A stretch of DNA of 64,000 nt. Origin: Euborellia annulipes. Taxonomy: Eukaryota; Arthropoda; Insecta; Dermaptera; Anisolabididae. Each line of letters starts with the position of its first letter. Position 1 is the stretch's first letter. The stretch is taken from contig JAKCPI010001949.1 of the NCBI GenBank assembly GCA_023213315.1, positions 22,924 through 86,923 on the forward strand, written 5' to 3'. Shown piece by piece: positions 11,235 through 23,700 of the stretch. A model generated the notes under the pieces. The model saw only the letters and a program-made list of their open reading frames with translations, was not told the DNA's origin and ran no database searches. The translations under genes and the position numbers were made by a program.

Positions 11235-11421
11235 AGGCGGTGAGAGAAATTGCGTGGACGTCATAGTGATCTGGCGGCCGGGCGGTTAATTGTGGAGGGG
11301 GGGGGGCGGCCGATAAGCCTCTAATGAGTTGAGAGTCGTCCGTCCCGCAAAGCATTTGTTTGTGTCTTGTCGAATCCCCTCCCAGTTTCAGTTCGGGAAA
11401 AAGCTTAATTGGACGCCCATC
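11235..11421 (+). promoter_or_regulatory. GC-rich, CpG-rich putative promoter / 5' leader of the BTB gene
   Basis: A local GC-rich island with several CG dinucleotides (GGCGGCCGGGCGG, GGGGCGGCCGAT) stands out from AT-rich surroundings and runs directly into the first coding exon. A two-codon ORF (ATG at 11324) precedes the main start. An in-frame stop at 11314 bounds the open frame. The exact transcription start cannot be placed. Confidence 0.45.
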
Positions 11422-11727
11422 ATGGCGATGATGGCGACCAGGGAACGGCGGCGGCTTTGCAAATTCATTCCCGGTTGGATGTCAACTGAAGAGTTTTCTA
11501 CGTGGTTGTGTCCCGTCAAAGGTGATAAACATAAAGCCTATTGTCGTCTTTGTAAAAAACTTTTCGCCGTAAGTCATGGCGGCCTTAACGATGTGAAAAC
11601 ACATTATAAAGGCAAAAAACATATCTTTCTCCAACAACAGGAAACCGAGAGATCTTCCAAACAATTCCTCACTGGATTGTGGGAGGGATCCCCACTTAAA
11701 CTCAACCCGCTTATATATAACACACAG
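11422..11727 (+). CDS. BTB gene exon 1: BED-like zinc finger
   Basis: It encodes residues 1-102 and ends in phase 0 before GTATTG. The pattern WLCPVKGDKHKAYC-x2-C, then H-x5-H within DVKTHYKGKKH, resembles BED/hAT-transposase-type fingers that carry a DVKxH...KxH ending. This is a likely second DNA-contacting module placed N-terminal to BTB. Confidence 0.85.
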
Positions 11728-14700
11728 GTATTGTAGTATTCACATTGATTTTTATTATTTTTTTTTTTTAATTTCTTAATAAATATTTGATAAGTAATAT
11801 AGTGAAAAAGAAACGGTTCGATAATGCCGGTTCAAAATTCACAAATTATGTCATAGGAATTTTCCAAAGCGCCGCGGCCATTTTCCGTTTTTGATCCAAA
11901 ATTTCTATAACTGGGCAATCCGAAAATCAAGGTAGATTTTAATAAAATTATTAATAATTTTTAATAAATTTTAATAAAATTTGTGTAAAAATTTATACAA
12001 TAAATGAAATTTTTATTATATTACAAATTAAAAATTCGTAAATGTGTTTTCAAAAATTTTAATATTGACTAACCTAATATTATTATTTGAATAAATTTAT
12101 TAATGGCATGTTTTGGAATTATATTGATTTTTTTTTTTAGTTTGTAGTAATTATTTATAAAAGCCAGGAGAATGTGAATGTTTTTTTTTTTTATATACAT
12201 ATTTTTTTATCCTTTTTTTTTTTTTTTAGACGCATGAATTAGAACCCACTAATTTCTCTCTGAGCTCCTATTATGAAGAATCATTAGAAGATACCTCGTT
12301 CGGGAGTGAAATATCTAAACCCAGATCCGTTGATTCTGACACGGAACTTGAAACATCGCAAATCGAGATGAATTCCCATCAGAAATTACCCTACCCACAA
12401 CAATATTGTTTAAGATGGAAATACCATACGAATAATATGCAAGTTATGTTCAGTCAGTGGCTTGAACGTGAAAGTTTTTGCGATGTCACATTAGCATGTG
12501 AAGGGAGAACTTTAAGGGCACATAAGGTGAGTAAAATTATTAATTTCTTAACATACACATTAATTCATTTATATATCATACGTAATCTGTAATAAATTCA
12601 GGATTTTTTTTGATATTTTAACACCCATATGCCGGTCTGTTGACATTATTCACTTATGACCTTTTGAATTATTACTCTCTCTTTATTTTTTAATAAAACT
12701 CTTATTATTTTTTTGAAAGGTCATTCATCTAACTTATCTCCTCAAATTTTAAATTATCTATTTTTATTCAATATCAATTGATTATTACAATGTGGGATTC
12801 TTAAATGTCAATAAAAAGTAATGATATATGTTAAATTATTCATTTTTTTAAAAATATGAATTAATTCCGTTTGTAGTATTTTTACTCTAAATTATTTATT
12901 GCTTTTTGATTGATTGTAAGATAGATTAAGAAAAAAATTTATTGTAATGTCACCTTTAATTATAAATTCCGGTCGTTTATATACAAGATGAGTATATTTT
13001 AAAAATTCCAAAAATACAATTATTATATGGCTTTAGAATAAAATAAATTAATAAGGTGTCATTTCAGGATGAAAGTTAAAAAAACAAATCGAATGATTCT
13101 TATTTTCTATCGATGAGATTGTAACATCACCTTTAATTTTATTATATATCATGATAATTAACTTGCAATCATTAAAATATTATAGTGATTTCTTAACCAA
13201 AATCAAAAGTTTTAAAAAATGTTTGTTTGTTTTTTTATTCGTTTTTAAAATTTCAATTTATTCATGACAAATTAATTTAATTTTGCAAAAAAGGGAGTGT
13301 TTTACATTTTGTATTATCCCCTTTAATTAATTTCGTTTTTTATTTCCACATTTCTACAATAAATATCAATAAAAAATGATTTATTTTCTTGGCATAGGAC
13401 CCATTTTAAAATACACATCCACATATATATACATCTACTTGGTTTATTATAATAATAAAGCTGCAACGCTTATATATATATTATAAAATGTTTGTCATCT
13501 CAGTCAATAAGTAGTTTAGTCACTTTATCTCTAGTTTTTCGGGGCCCAACTTTTTAACAGGGTTGGAAAAAACAGGGTTTTTTAAAAAAGCCCAACCCCG
13601 GTTTTTTGAGTTTTTTTTTTTTTTTTTTTGAATTTTCGTTTTTTTTGTTAGGTCTAAGGAATATTATTAAATGTTTTCTCCTTTTTGTTACTTTCTCTTG
13701 TCGAAAATTCGATGTCGAGATTTTGATGGATATACACGTTTTGAGGTCCCCTGAATTCAAAAAATGGCATGGTCTGTCTGTGTGTCTGTGTTTGTTCAAT
13801 TTAAACCATGAAGGAATTGAGCTAGCAGGTTGAAATTTTATATTTAAGTTAGACACCCACCCAGGGCGTGAAGTTAAGCTTTTGATCAAAATCGGCCAAA
13901 AAGTACTAGTACTTTACTGATGTAATTTTTTGACTTGCCCACTTACTGGTATATACTACTACTTAGAAAATACCTCCCTCTCTTAACTCATTTTGGACAA
14001 AAATTGACTTAATCATTTATTCACTGAGAATACAGATATACAGTATACCTGGTATATACAGTATCGGTCAAAAAAGTGTCAAGTTCATGTTTTATCTATA
14101 AATTTTCTTCCACTGGGGCCAAATATTGTTTTAAATTGCTGGGTCATAATTTAGGGATTATTCAACTATATTAATAAACAACAAAATTTTTTAAAATTAA
14201 AAATTAATACCTTTGGAAGTGATTTTTTTTTATTTTCTACAGCTTCTTTTTTTAAGAAGTTTTTCTTATTTATTTATGTATTTTGTTTTCTTTAAATGCA
14301 CTTCAACTTGTAAATTTTTGCTTCTTTATTAATGAATTAATAAATGTGATAATTTTAATTAAGCATTGATTTTGAATTTAATTATAACCAAAAACTACAA
14401 ATTTGAGTGAATTTGATCAAAATTGGTTCATTTTTAGAAGAGGAAAAAAAAATGAACTTGACACTTTTTTGACCGGTACTGTATATATATATATATCTGA
14501 TATTAAAGTTTTATTTTGAAGTTTTTTTTTTTTTATAGCTGATTATATTGTTTGTAAATATAATGAGAAATTAAAAAGAGTGCAGTTAGGCGTAATTTCA
14601 TTTATTTCCCCCTGAAAGCTGACCTTTCGGTCCTGTTCAGGACCATCTTCAGAGCTATTAACAAAACAATTTATAAAGGACTTAAATAAAATCAAACACA

Positions 14701-17700
14701 TTTCATTTTCACATCAATCTTTGGTTTTTATTTTTATACATTAAATACATGAATCTTTGTATATAAAGTAGCAGATGAAATGTATTTATAATGGCGAAGT
14801 TCGCAAATTATAATATAATTTATATATATATTATATATGACTGCTCACACCGAGTTCGGATTATGAGGAGAAGAGACAATAAATAAAAACCAACGATTGA
14901 TATAAAAATGAAATGTTGAAATTTTTATTGATAATGTCACCCCTAGTGGTAAATATTAATTCAATTTGATTTTATGAATGATTTTAATTAATTTAGTTAA
15001 TAGCTCTGAAGATGGTACTAAACAGGACAGAAACGTCAGCTCTGAGGGCGAAATAAATGAAATTACGCTTAGCTTTGCCGTCTTTTATGTTTCATTATAC
15101 CTACAAATGATATAATAGTGGTTCCCAAAATAGGGGCGCAACCCTCCACGGTAAATAAAATATACCAAACAAAATAGTGATCAAATCCGTCTTACAACTT
15201 AACAATAAAAATACATACAAACGCATAATATCATATAAACAAGAACAAAAACAAAATATTAACAAGTTAGAAAACATAAAATAAGAAAATAAAGACAAAT
15301 ATTTTAATTAATGGAACCCATGACAAGCGCTTTTTGATAACTGATTTATAGTGTTTACTATTTGCCAATAAAAAATTAAACAAATTCAATCAGATTTGCT
15401 TTTCTATTCTATTTAAATAAATTATAAATTAGAGGTAAAGATATTTATATTGGAATTTATAATAAAAAAATCTGGTCTGACTGTCGCACAGCACACAATT
15501 ACCTTCGGTAATAGAAAGTTGTGTGCTTGTTACACCAGATTTTTTGGGTCGAGATATATTTAGTTTCCACCGATAACAATAGCAACCATTTTTCCTATTT
15601 TTCCTATGAAGTACAAGAGTAAAGTGTGCTTCAAAAGATGAGAATATACATTTTAAAGAGCATCTAAAAAATAATTGATTTATGAATTTTAAACAAAATC
15701 GTTGGAGAATTTTGAGAAAATCGAAAAAACAACTGAAAAAGTACATCGGTAAAGTACTAGTACTTTTTGACCGATTTTATTCAAAAGCTTCGTGTCACGA
15801 GCCAGGAGGGTACATAAATTAAATATAAAATTTCAACCTCATAGCTCTTCGTTCTTGAGATATTTTGTTCCCAGACACACACGCACACAGACAGACCATG
15901 TTGAGAAAACCACTTTTTTGGATTCAGGGAACCTCAAAACGAGTATATCCATCAAAATCTCGACACCGAATTTTTGACATGAATCCAGTGGCGTCATTTC
16001 AACTTTTTCTTGCCCCCCCCCCCCCCAAGGGCAAATTTTTTCTGGGAGGGGGGCAAACATTTTTTTTCTTAAAATTTACTTGCAAAAAGGTACTCAAATT
16101 TGGCCAAAACATATTTAATTTAATTAATTGTTTAATTTTGTACAATTTGTATACTCGTAGATGTATTTTGAAGTATTTTATTTAAAATAATATAAAATTT
16201 TATAAAAATCAGAGCCCTTGGGGGGAGGCAAATGCATTTGCCTCGCCCCTTCCTCCCCCAAATGACGTCACTGCATGAAACCAATACTTTCTCTCTCTAT
16301 ATATTTCATAATAAATAGGGTAAGAGAAAGTAAAAATTAAAAGAATTTTACATTATTTTTACTTTTTCTTACCCTATTTATTATGAAATAGATATAGAGA
16401 GAGACTCCAAAAAAAAGGTACGGCAAATTGGTCTGTGTGTAAGCAGGAAGGAGTTGAGCTACCGGATTGAAATTTTATATTTAAGTTAGGTACCCTCCCG
16501 GACACTCAAAATAAGATTTTAAACAAAATCGGCCAAAAAGTACTAGTACTTTACTGATATACTTTTTCAGATTTTTCGATTTTCTCAAAATTCGCTCAAA
16601 ACGATTTTGCTTAAAATTCATAAATCAATTATTTTTTAGTCACTCTTTAAAATGTATATTCTCCTTTTGCCCTTGAAACATTTTGAAGCACACTTCACTC
16701 TTGTACTTCATAGGAAAAAGTTAAGATTTTTTCAATTTTTTTTTTTTATTTTCTCAAAATTGGCTTTAACGATTTTGATTAAAATTCATAAATCAAATGT
16801 TCTTTAAAAAGTATATCTGTAAAATTTGTTTTGAAGTACACTTTACTGATGTATTTCAAATTTTTACTTACGAAATGCAAGTGGTAAAGTTAACTAAGAT
16901 GCTATGGGAAACTAAATATATCTCGACACAAAAAATGCTACCAGTCACACCAGATTTTTTTATGATTAATTTAATATACAATCACCTTATGTTAATTTAA
17001 TATAAATTTATTATTAGAGATGACGATTCTCACCGAGGTTTATTATTGTGCAGCGGCCTCTTATTCGTACCTACAGATGTTCGGTGTTTTTAAGGAATTA
17101 AATTACGCAGATAAATAAATATCTGCGTTACGAATAAGAAGCTGCTGCACTATATAAATTTATTATCTAAATCCTAATTTAATTGATTTATCACAGCACA
17201 TCTCTCTTTAATTATTTTTTTTTTTTTTTTTTTTTCAAACTGGTAAAATTGATTTTATTTTAATTAAGAAAAAAAAGGGGGAGAGAGAGAGAGAGAGAGT
17301 AATATGCATAGCCTAATGAAATATCACCTTTAATTAAAAAAAAAATTACTTCCCCTAATTTAAATATTTCCTAAATTTAGCTTATAAAATTATTAATATG
17401 CTTTTGTTTATTTTTAGGTTGTTTTATCAGCATGTAGCACCTATTTCGATACCATATTTACACAATATGAAGAAAATAATCCAATAGTAATTTTAAAAGA
17501 TGTAAAATTCGCCGATATCAAAGCATTAGTTGATTTTATGTATAGAGGAGAAATCAATGTTGATCATGTAAATATATTTATATTAATTTTTCACTTTTAT
17601 TTACTATTCCAAAATATTATCCTTCATAATTTTTTTTTACAACTTACTGGGAGAAAATCAATAAAATTTATTTAAATTGAGAAAATTTTTATAAGTAATT

Positions 17701-20700
17701 TTACATCAAAATTTTAATTAATAAACATTATGACTGGTTTACTGAGGGACAATATTAAGTTCCACCCATGCATTTTCTACTTGTGATTAGTTCATTGTTT
17801 TTAAAAAAATATTATATTTTTTTTTTTAATGGAAACTTTAATGGTTCAAACCTAGAAAATTTCCAATAAACATTTTCATTTTCTTTTATAAAAACAATGA
17901 AATAATCACAAGTAGCATGGGTGGGACTTAATATTGTCCCTCAGCTGTACATTGAAGAAAAATTCTTCTCAATTGTCTCCAATCTAAGTCTTTTTTACTA
18001 AATAAATATTTAAAAGGTTGCAGTGTTGCAACAAGGGGGCAGGGGCAAGGGGACGGCGGCGCCGGGTGCCTTAAAGATACGGGCGCAGACAGCGTTTATA
18101 TTTTTACAAAAAAATTTTTATTATTGATAATAATGATAAACCGTGGCGCCCGCTTTCGGAGGCCGTCGCCCCCCCCCCCCCCTAGGCCCTATAGCAGCTT
18201 GATCGGGCCCGCCTAAGGCCCTCGCTCTTTCTTAATTATGAGAAGCGGTGCCGCCCGCCTTGGACGCTTCCGCCCCCTCCCCCTCAACTGGTTCGGGCCC
18301 ACCTGCGTCGGCCTTGTCTTTTTTTTTAATAATAAAAACAATCCCACTTTCTCATTCACATAGTCTTTTCGGCAACTCAGGCCATATAAGACTTTATACG
18401 ATACCGTTATATTGAATATATATTTGGGGTCCAGATATTCTTATTTACGCCATATGGCATCCAAATGGCTTAAATAAAATGATCGGCCTGCCTGGGATCC
18501 GAACTCTCGACCCTTGGTATACAAGGCAGGCGCGCTACCAACTACACCACGCCCGAGGGCGGCTTTGTCTTAATTATGAAAAGAAAATTATTATTGTTAC
18601 CATTCCAATCCAGTGCCTCCTTGGGAATTTGGACAAAACGTTTTGTCCAAGAGCAAAACGTGTTTTGCTCAATGCCAACGCTCACCGATCAGGCAAAATG
18701 CTTTGCCATTGAGCATTTTTGCCAAATCGGTGTGCGTTGGCATTTTTTGCTCAATGGGATAACATTTTGTCCAATGCCCACGTAGACCGATTGAGCAAAA
18801 CGCTCAATGACAAAACATTTTGTTAAATTATGTCGAATCATGTCCAATTGTGTTTTGTCTCCTCGGTGTGCCACCGGTGTGACCCATAGAAAAGCATTGA
18901 AAAACAGTTTTAGGCAAAAACGTTTTGTTCGAAAACGTTTTTGTTTTTGCTCAATTGGAGTGCGTTCAGCCTAAGAAGGAATATTTACAATTTATTATTT
19001 ATTTAGAGTTGTCTGGCAACAGCGTCTGCTCTAGGGTGGGGGCGATGGAATTGGCCTAGGGGCGCCAGAATTCGGGGGCTGCATAAATATATAATAAAAT
19101 ATAATTTTTGCTAGGGGGAGGGGGCGCAAATCTTGGCCCAAGGCGCAAGTTTTCCTTCTCGGTGCGGCTCTGAAAGGGTGTATAAATTGGAGACAAGTGA
19201 GAATTCTTTCAATTTTTTTCCCTATATATATATATATATTACCTTGTCAAAATATAAATTCAAGATTCAAATTTATATTCGCAGTCTAATATATTTAATA
19301 TATATAATCTTATGAGAGGTTTTGATTGATTTGCTGTTATGGGCTGCTTCTCTGCACTGCGACCTTAAAGATCCCCGTATCCGTATGGGCACAAGGCCCC
19401 AGGAGATGTTCAATCTTGGAATGGTTCATGCCCAACCTTCTGCCAGAATTCCCATTGCTCCAGTAGAGACGCTCGGCTTGGTTGAATTTTAGCGGCAAAC
19501 TCGAGTTCAATTTTACCCCAGCTTATCCGAGGCTACGTCGAGAGGTTTTACCCAGAAAATTCTAGATAGTAATGGAGAAATAATATGTTTCTAGAATTAC
19601 ATACAGCCATCTTCATAATTTAATATTATATGGACGATATGCATAAAAGAACCAAGAGACATTAACCTAAATCTGAGATAAATCTGACCAATAGCATTTT
19701 TTTCTTGTTTTATACAAAAAAAGTGAACAGAGTAATAATGTTGTGATTTAAATAAAGAGGTAGATCCTCTTTTTCCCTACAAGAAGGCGGTCTTAACTCA
19801 ATTTCGACCGATGGCGCTTGGTTCCTTTATGCATAACACCGCCCATATATATTACCAGACCACACACACCATCGTTGATAATTTTATATATATTTATAAA
19901 CTTTAACTTAAGATTTTTTTTGGTACCCGAGTCATCAGAAATAAGCAAAATATTCAAGGAAAATTAGGCTTACATGGCTTCTGAGATAATTTGGTCAAGC
20001 GCTTTTAAATAACCTCAAATAGAGAGGATCCCGCTCCAATCAACGGAATGAAATTATATTCCTGCATCCTTTTGAAAGATGCTCTACAAAATAAAGAAAA
20101 TTTCAGCTTTTTTACTTTCAAAGATATCTTGCTACAGACAGAATTGACAAAATATATATATTTTGAGAACAATTTTACAAGGTTATATATATATATCTAT
20201 ATATCTTTATTTACTTATTTATTAAAATAAAAGCTTAATATTGACAAAATTTTATTGTCTGCCAGTAACTGCCCTTCTTGTCCTTTGTTTCAAGTGTTTT
20301 AAGATAAGATAAGATTGGAATGAAATAGGAAGTAGCCAATAATTAAGCCTCTTTTTAAAAATAATTATAAATGATATTAGAACGTTTGAGCAAGGATCCA
20401 AACGTTCCAATAAAGAGTGTTTATAATTATCTCAATTATTGGCTGCATCCTCTTTCTTTCTAATCATATTATCTACAGCCACGAACTCCTATTCACTATA
20501 AACTATAAGGCGATTGGTGAGGCCGAGAAGAGACTTTAACAGAATAATGAAGTAGGTCATTCGCATTTAAAAAGAAAATTTCTTTTATCCCAATTTTAGA
20601 AACCTTTTTTTTTTTGTTTTCATAAAAATGGGACTATCTTATATTTTAAGTTTTCAAATGAATCCTAACTAATAATATTTATTCTGAATTCAGTCACACC

Positions 20701-23700
20701 TGGCATCTCTACTGAAAACAGCCGAGGATTTACGTATCAAAGGTCTGGCTGAAGTATCATGGAGAGCGGATAACCAGGAACCACCACCGAAACCAGAACC
20801 CACTTTAGCAAATGAAGATTCAGACACAGAGCCTCCACCAGCGAAACGTAGCCGAGAGCATTCCACATCAAATAACTTCTCTTCTAAAATGTTGAATGTC
20901 TCGGGAAACGTTGGATCCGAAGATTTCACGGTATTTAGTTCGTGTTTTTACACCCCTCGATAACCTGACGCGCATGGGCATTACTTGATTTGTTATTCTC
21001 AATATAGTAGGCCTATCTGACACACCAAAGAATCTATTAAAGATGCTATTCTCTAAACCAGTGGTTCCTAACTTTTTTTGATGTGCGGCCCAGTTTCTAC
21101 GTAAAAAAAAACCTGAGGCCCAGTGTATATATACAATTTTATATAAGTATATATAATTTTTATCTTTTCTTATATTGGACGTCCGCGGCCCATTTCCAAT
21201 CAGCCTGCGGCCCACGGGTTGGGAACCGCTGCTCTAAACCAAGTTTTAACAGCGAAGTTAACATGTTGCTTTTAGCTGTTAAAATCATAACCTTACTATT
21301 TTTTGTTAAAGACGCCATTTTGATGCATCAAATACGGCGTTAGACATGAAATGAATTTTTAACACTATTGAATAAATGTTAACGCTTTAGAGTTAAGATA
21401 AAAATGCTATTCTCTAAACCAGCGGTTTCTAACCTTTTTTGATGTGCGGCCCAATGTTTCCTTTAAAAAAATCCTGAGGCCCAGTATATCTATATAGCCT
21501 ATATATACTGTATATAATTTTTATCATTCCTTAGACATCCGAGGCCCACGGGTTGGGAACCGCTGCTCTAAACCATGTTTAACGACGTTAACATTTTACT
21601 TTTTAGCACCATGTATTAACGATCGATATGAAGATAGCTACGTTTTCTGCTTGTTCTTGTTTTTACACCCCTCGTTGCGCATGCGCAGTACTAACTTGAT
21701 TTGTTATTCTATCTGACAAACCTCCACCAAGATCAATGTTGTTAAGCAACGCCAAGTGGTGCTGAAAATCGGGATAGGTGGCCACCGAAAACAAGGCCAT
21801 TGAACTACTAGAATATTTATTTATTTATTTGAGAGGTACTTAGGTAATTTGGAAAAAATATTCGATATTCACTCAAATTAATTATTACACAAAACAAATT
21901 ATTAAATTAAATTATCTCAAATATTTCATATAATTAATATGCTATAGAAAAAAAAACTATAAAAATTAATATAATTAATATCCATCACAATGTAATTCAA
22001 CTTATTCTAATTTGTTATATCGTTATTAATAAATCTGGTGTCTATATGCTTAGGCAGAATAATCATTTTAGACAAAGGATTGAGTAAGATAAGAAAAGAG
22101 ACAACTTCAAAATTTTGGACTTCAAGCACATTCACTATCTCCATTTGATCAAAAACGCCAATTTATAATTTTTTAAGTTTATCATTTTGTCCTTTCTCTC
22201 AGGTTGTTTTGAGATATAACTACCCTAGATTAAATGCTAATAATTAAATATTAATATTTACATTTATTTCCTTATAGGAAGGAATATCTGAAAATGATGT
22301 GTCAGGCTGGGATGACTCAGAACCCGAAGTACTTCCATCGGAATACGAAACTAGCTTACCAGTCACAATTAAACAGGTAAATTTATTATTAATTTTGTAT
22401 ATTATATTTATTTTTTATCATCACTTTGAACTTTAAGGAAACCACTGAGCCTCTGAACAGCTCTGGTGAGGGTCCGGAAAGAAATAACACAACTTCAACA
22501 ACAACACCAACAACCGGCGATGGAACACCAACAACACCTAATTCAGACGGTATGCTTATTTCCGTATTGTATTATATCGACATACATTGGTAATGCCCGT
22601 GTAGGTCCTACGAATAAGAACAATTTTTATTTTTTCAACTAGGGCATTTGTTGGAAGTCCAGGGAGTTAAAAGAAAGTCATGAAAGGAATCACTGTTAAC
22701 CCGGGGCCTGCCGAAAGCTGAGGGCCGGGTGGATGGGAAGGAGCATGAAATCCAATGGGTTTTATTTGTATATTAGAATTTTCTTTTTATTCAAAAACCA
22801 CCAAAGCCAATACTATTCTAAATAAGACTGAAAAAACATTAAAAATGGTTGTAGGAAATACTATTGTTTTTTTTTTTTTTAATTTAATTAAGATGGCCTT
22901 TTTTTTAGCGGTAAGTCAACGTCTAGCAGCACAATATAGCGATGTTGTTAAACTAAATGATTATCTGACAACTGGAAGAAGGCAACAATTTTGGGAGGAA
23001 CCTTTTACGCGACGGATTATGGAAGCTATTAAATCGAAAGAATTAGAAATGAAAGCTGGCGCTGAGCTTCTAGGCGTATCCTATGGAACTCTTTATGGAC
23101 GTTATCGTGATGCATATGGCTGTCTCAAACATCCTTATCGGTATGTCTTCCACAATTTTATTTTAATATATAGATATTCAATAAGATTAAAATCCCTAGT
23201 CCACTGAATGAATGCGCTTCATTCAGATTTATTCTCTAAAAACACACGTTAACATTTAATATCATAAATTGGGTGTTAAAAAATAAAGTAATAACATTAG
23301 CGTTAAAAATGCTATTCTCTGAACCAAGTTTTAACAGCGACGTTAACATTTTACTTTTTAGCACCAGGTGTTAACGATCCATCTGTTTTCTGCTTGTTCG
23401 TGTTTTTACACCCCTCGATAAACTCTCGCGGATGCGCATTGCTAACTTGATTTGCTATTTTCAATCTAGTAAGCCTATCTGACACACCCAGCGCTAAAAA
23501 AATGCATTCTCTAAACCAAGTTTTAACAGCGACTTTAGCTGCTTTTATCTCAAAGCTGTGAAAATCATAACCTTACTATTTTTGGTTAAAGACGCCATTT
23601 TGATGCATTAATTACGGCTCGATAAACTCTCGCGGATCCGCATTGCTAACTTGATTTGCTATTTTCAATCTAGTAAGACTATCTGACACACCCAGCGCTA

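Larger units (their letters stand above)
12527..17417 (+). other. large intron of the BTB gene (4.9 kb), repeat-filled
   Basis: No additional coding exon was recognised. It holds a hairpin-family fragment (13685-13935), a mariner-type MITE (14059-14481), a foldback with hammerhead-like motifs (14578-15080), a head-to-head pair of hairpin-family copies (15464-16963), a nested hAT MITE and a small inverted-repeat element (17054-17152). Confidence 0.7.
17568..20693 (+). other. intron 3 of the BTB gene
   Basis: 3.1 kb with a Tc1-type MITE, C/G-rich transposon pieces (18010-18310), a tRNA-SINE, an AAAACGTTTTG-rich block (18590-18975), another G-rich piece (19020-19180) and two foldback elements. 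No coding exon was recognised. Confidence 0.65.
20935..21760. repeat. GTTAAC-rich dispersed family, two adjacent copies, each carrying a hAT MITE
   Basis: Both copies share TTTTTACACCCCTCG, TTGATTTGTTATTCT, CTATCTGACA, ATGCTATTCTCTAAACC and TTTTGATGCATCAAA-type words. Related copies lie at 23210-24010, 42810-43735 and 53385-53825. Confidence 0.65.

Noticed and set aside
11482..11664. Minus-strand ORF over BTB exon 1
   Set aside because: It is antisense to a well-supported coding exon and shows no motif of its own.
13554..13889. Recurring ORFs encoding FDVEILMDIHVLR-like peptide in several hairpin-family copies
   Set aside because: The shared peptide reflects shared DNA. Frames break at different places, no copy has an extended frame, and the block is short.
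18479..18712. Possible real tRNA gene on the minus strand
   Set aside because: Box-like words are present, but the arms do not make an intact cloverleaf, and the same body follows in other copies, so it is a SINE head.
22755..23207. ORF starting with MGFICILEF upstream of the HTH exon
   Set aside because: Its first half is intronic, ending in a poly-T acceptor; only 22909-23140 is supported as coding.
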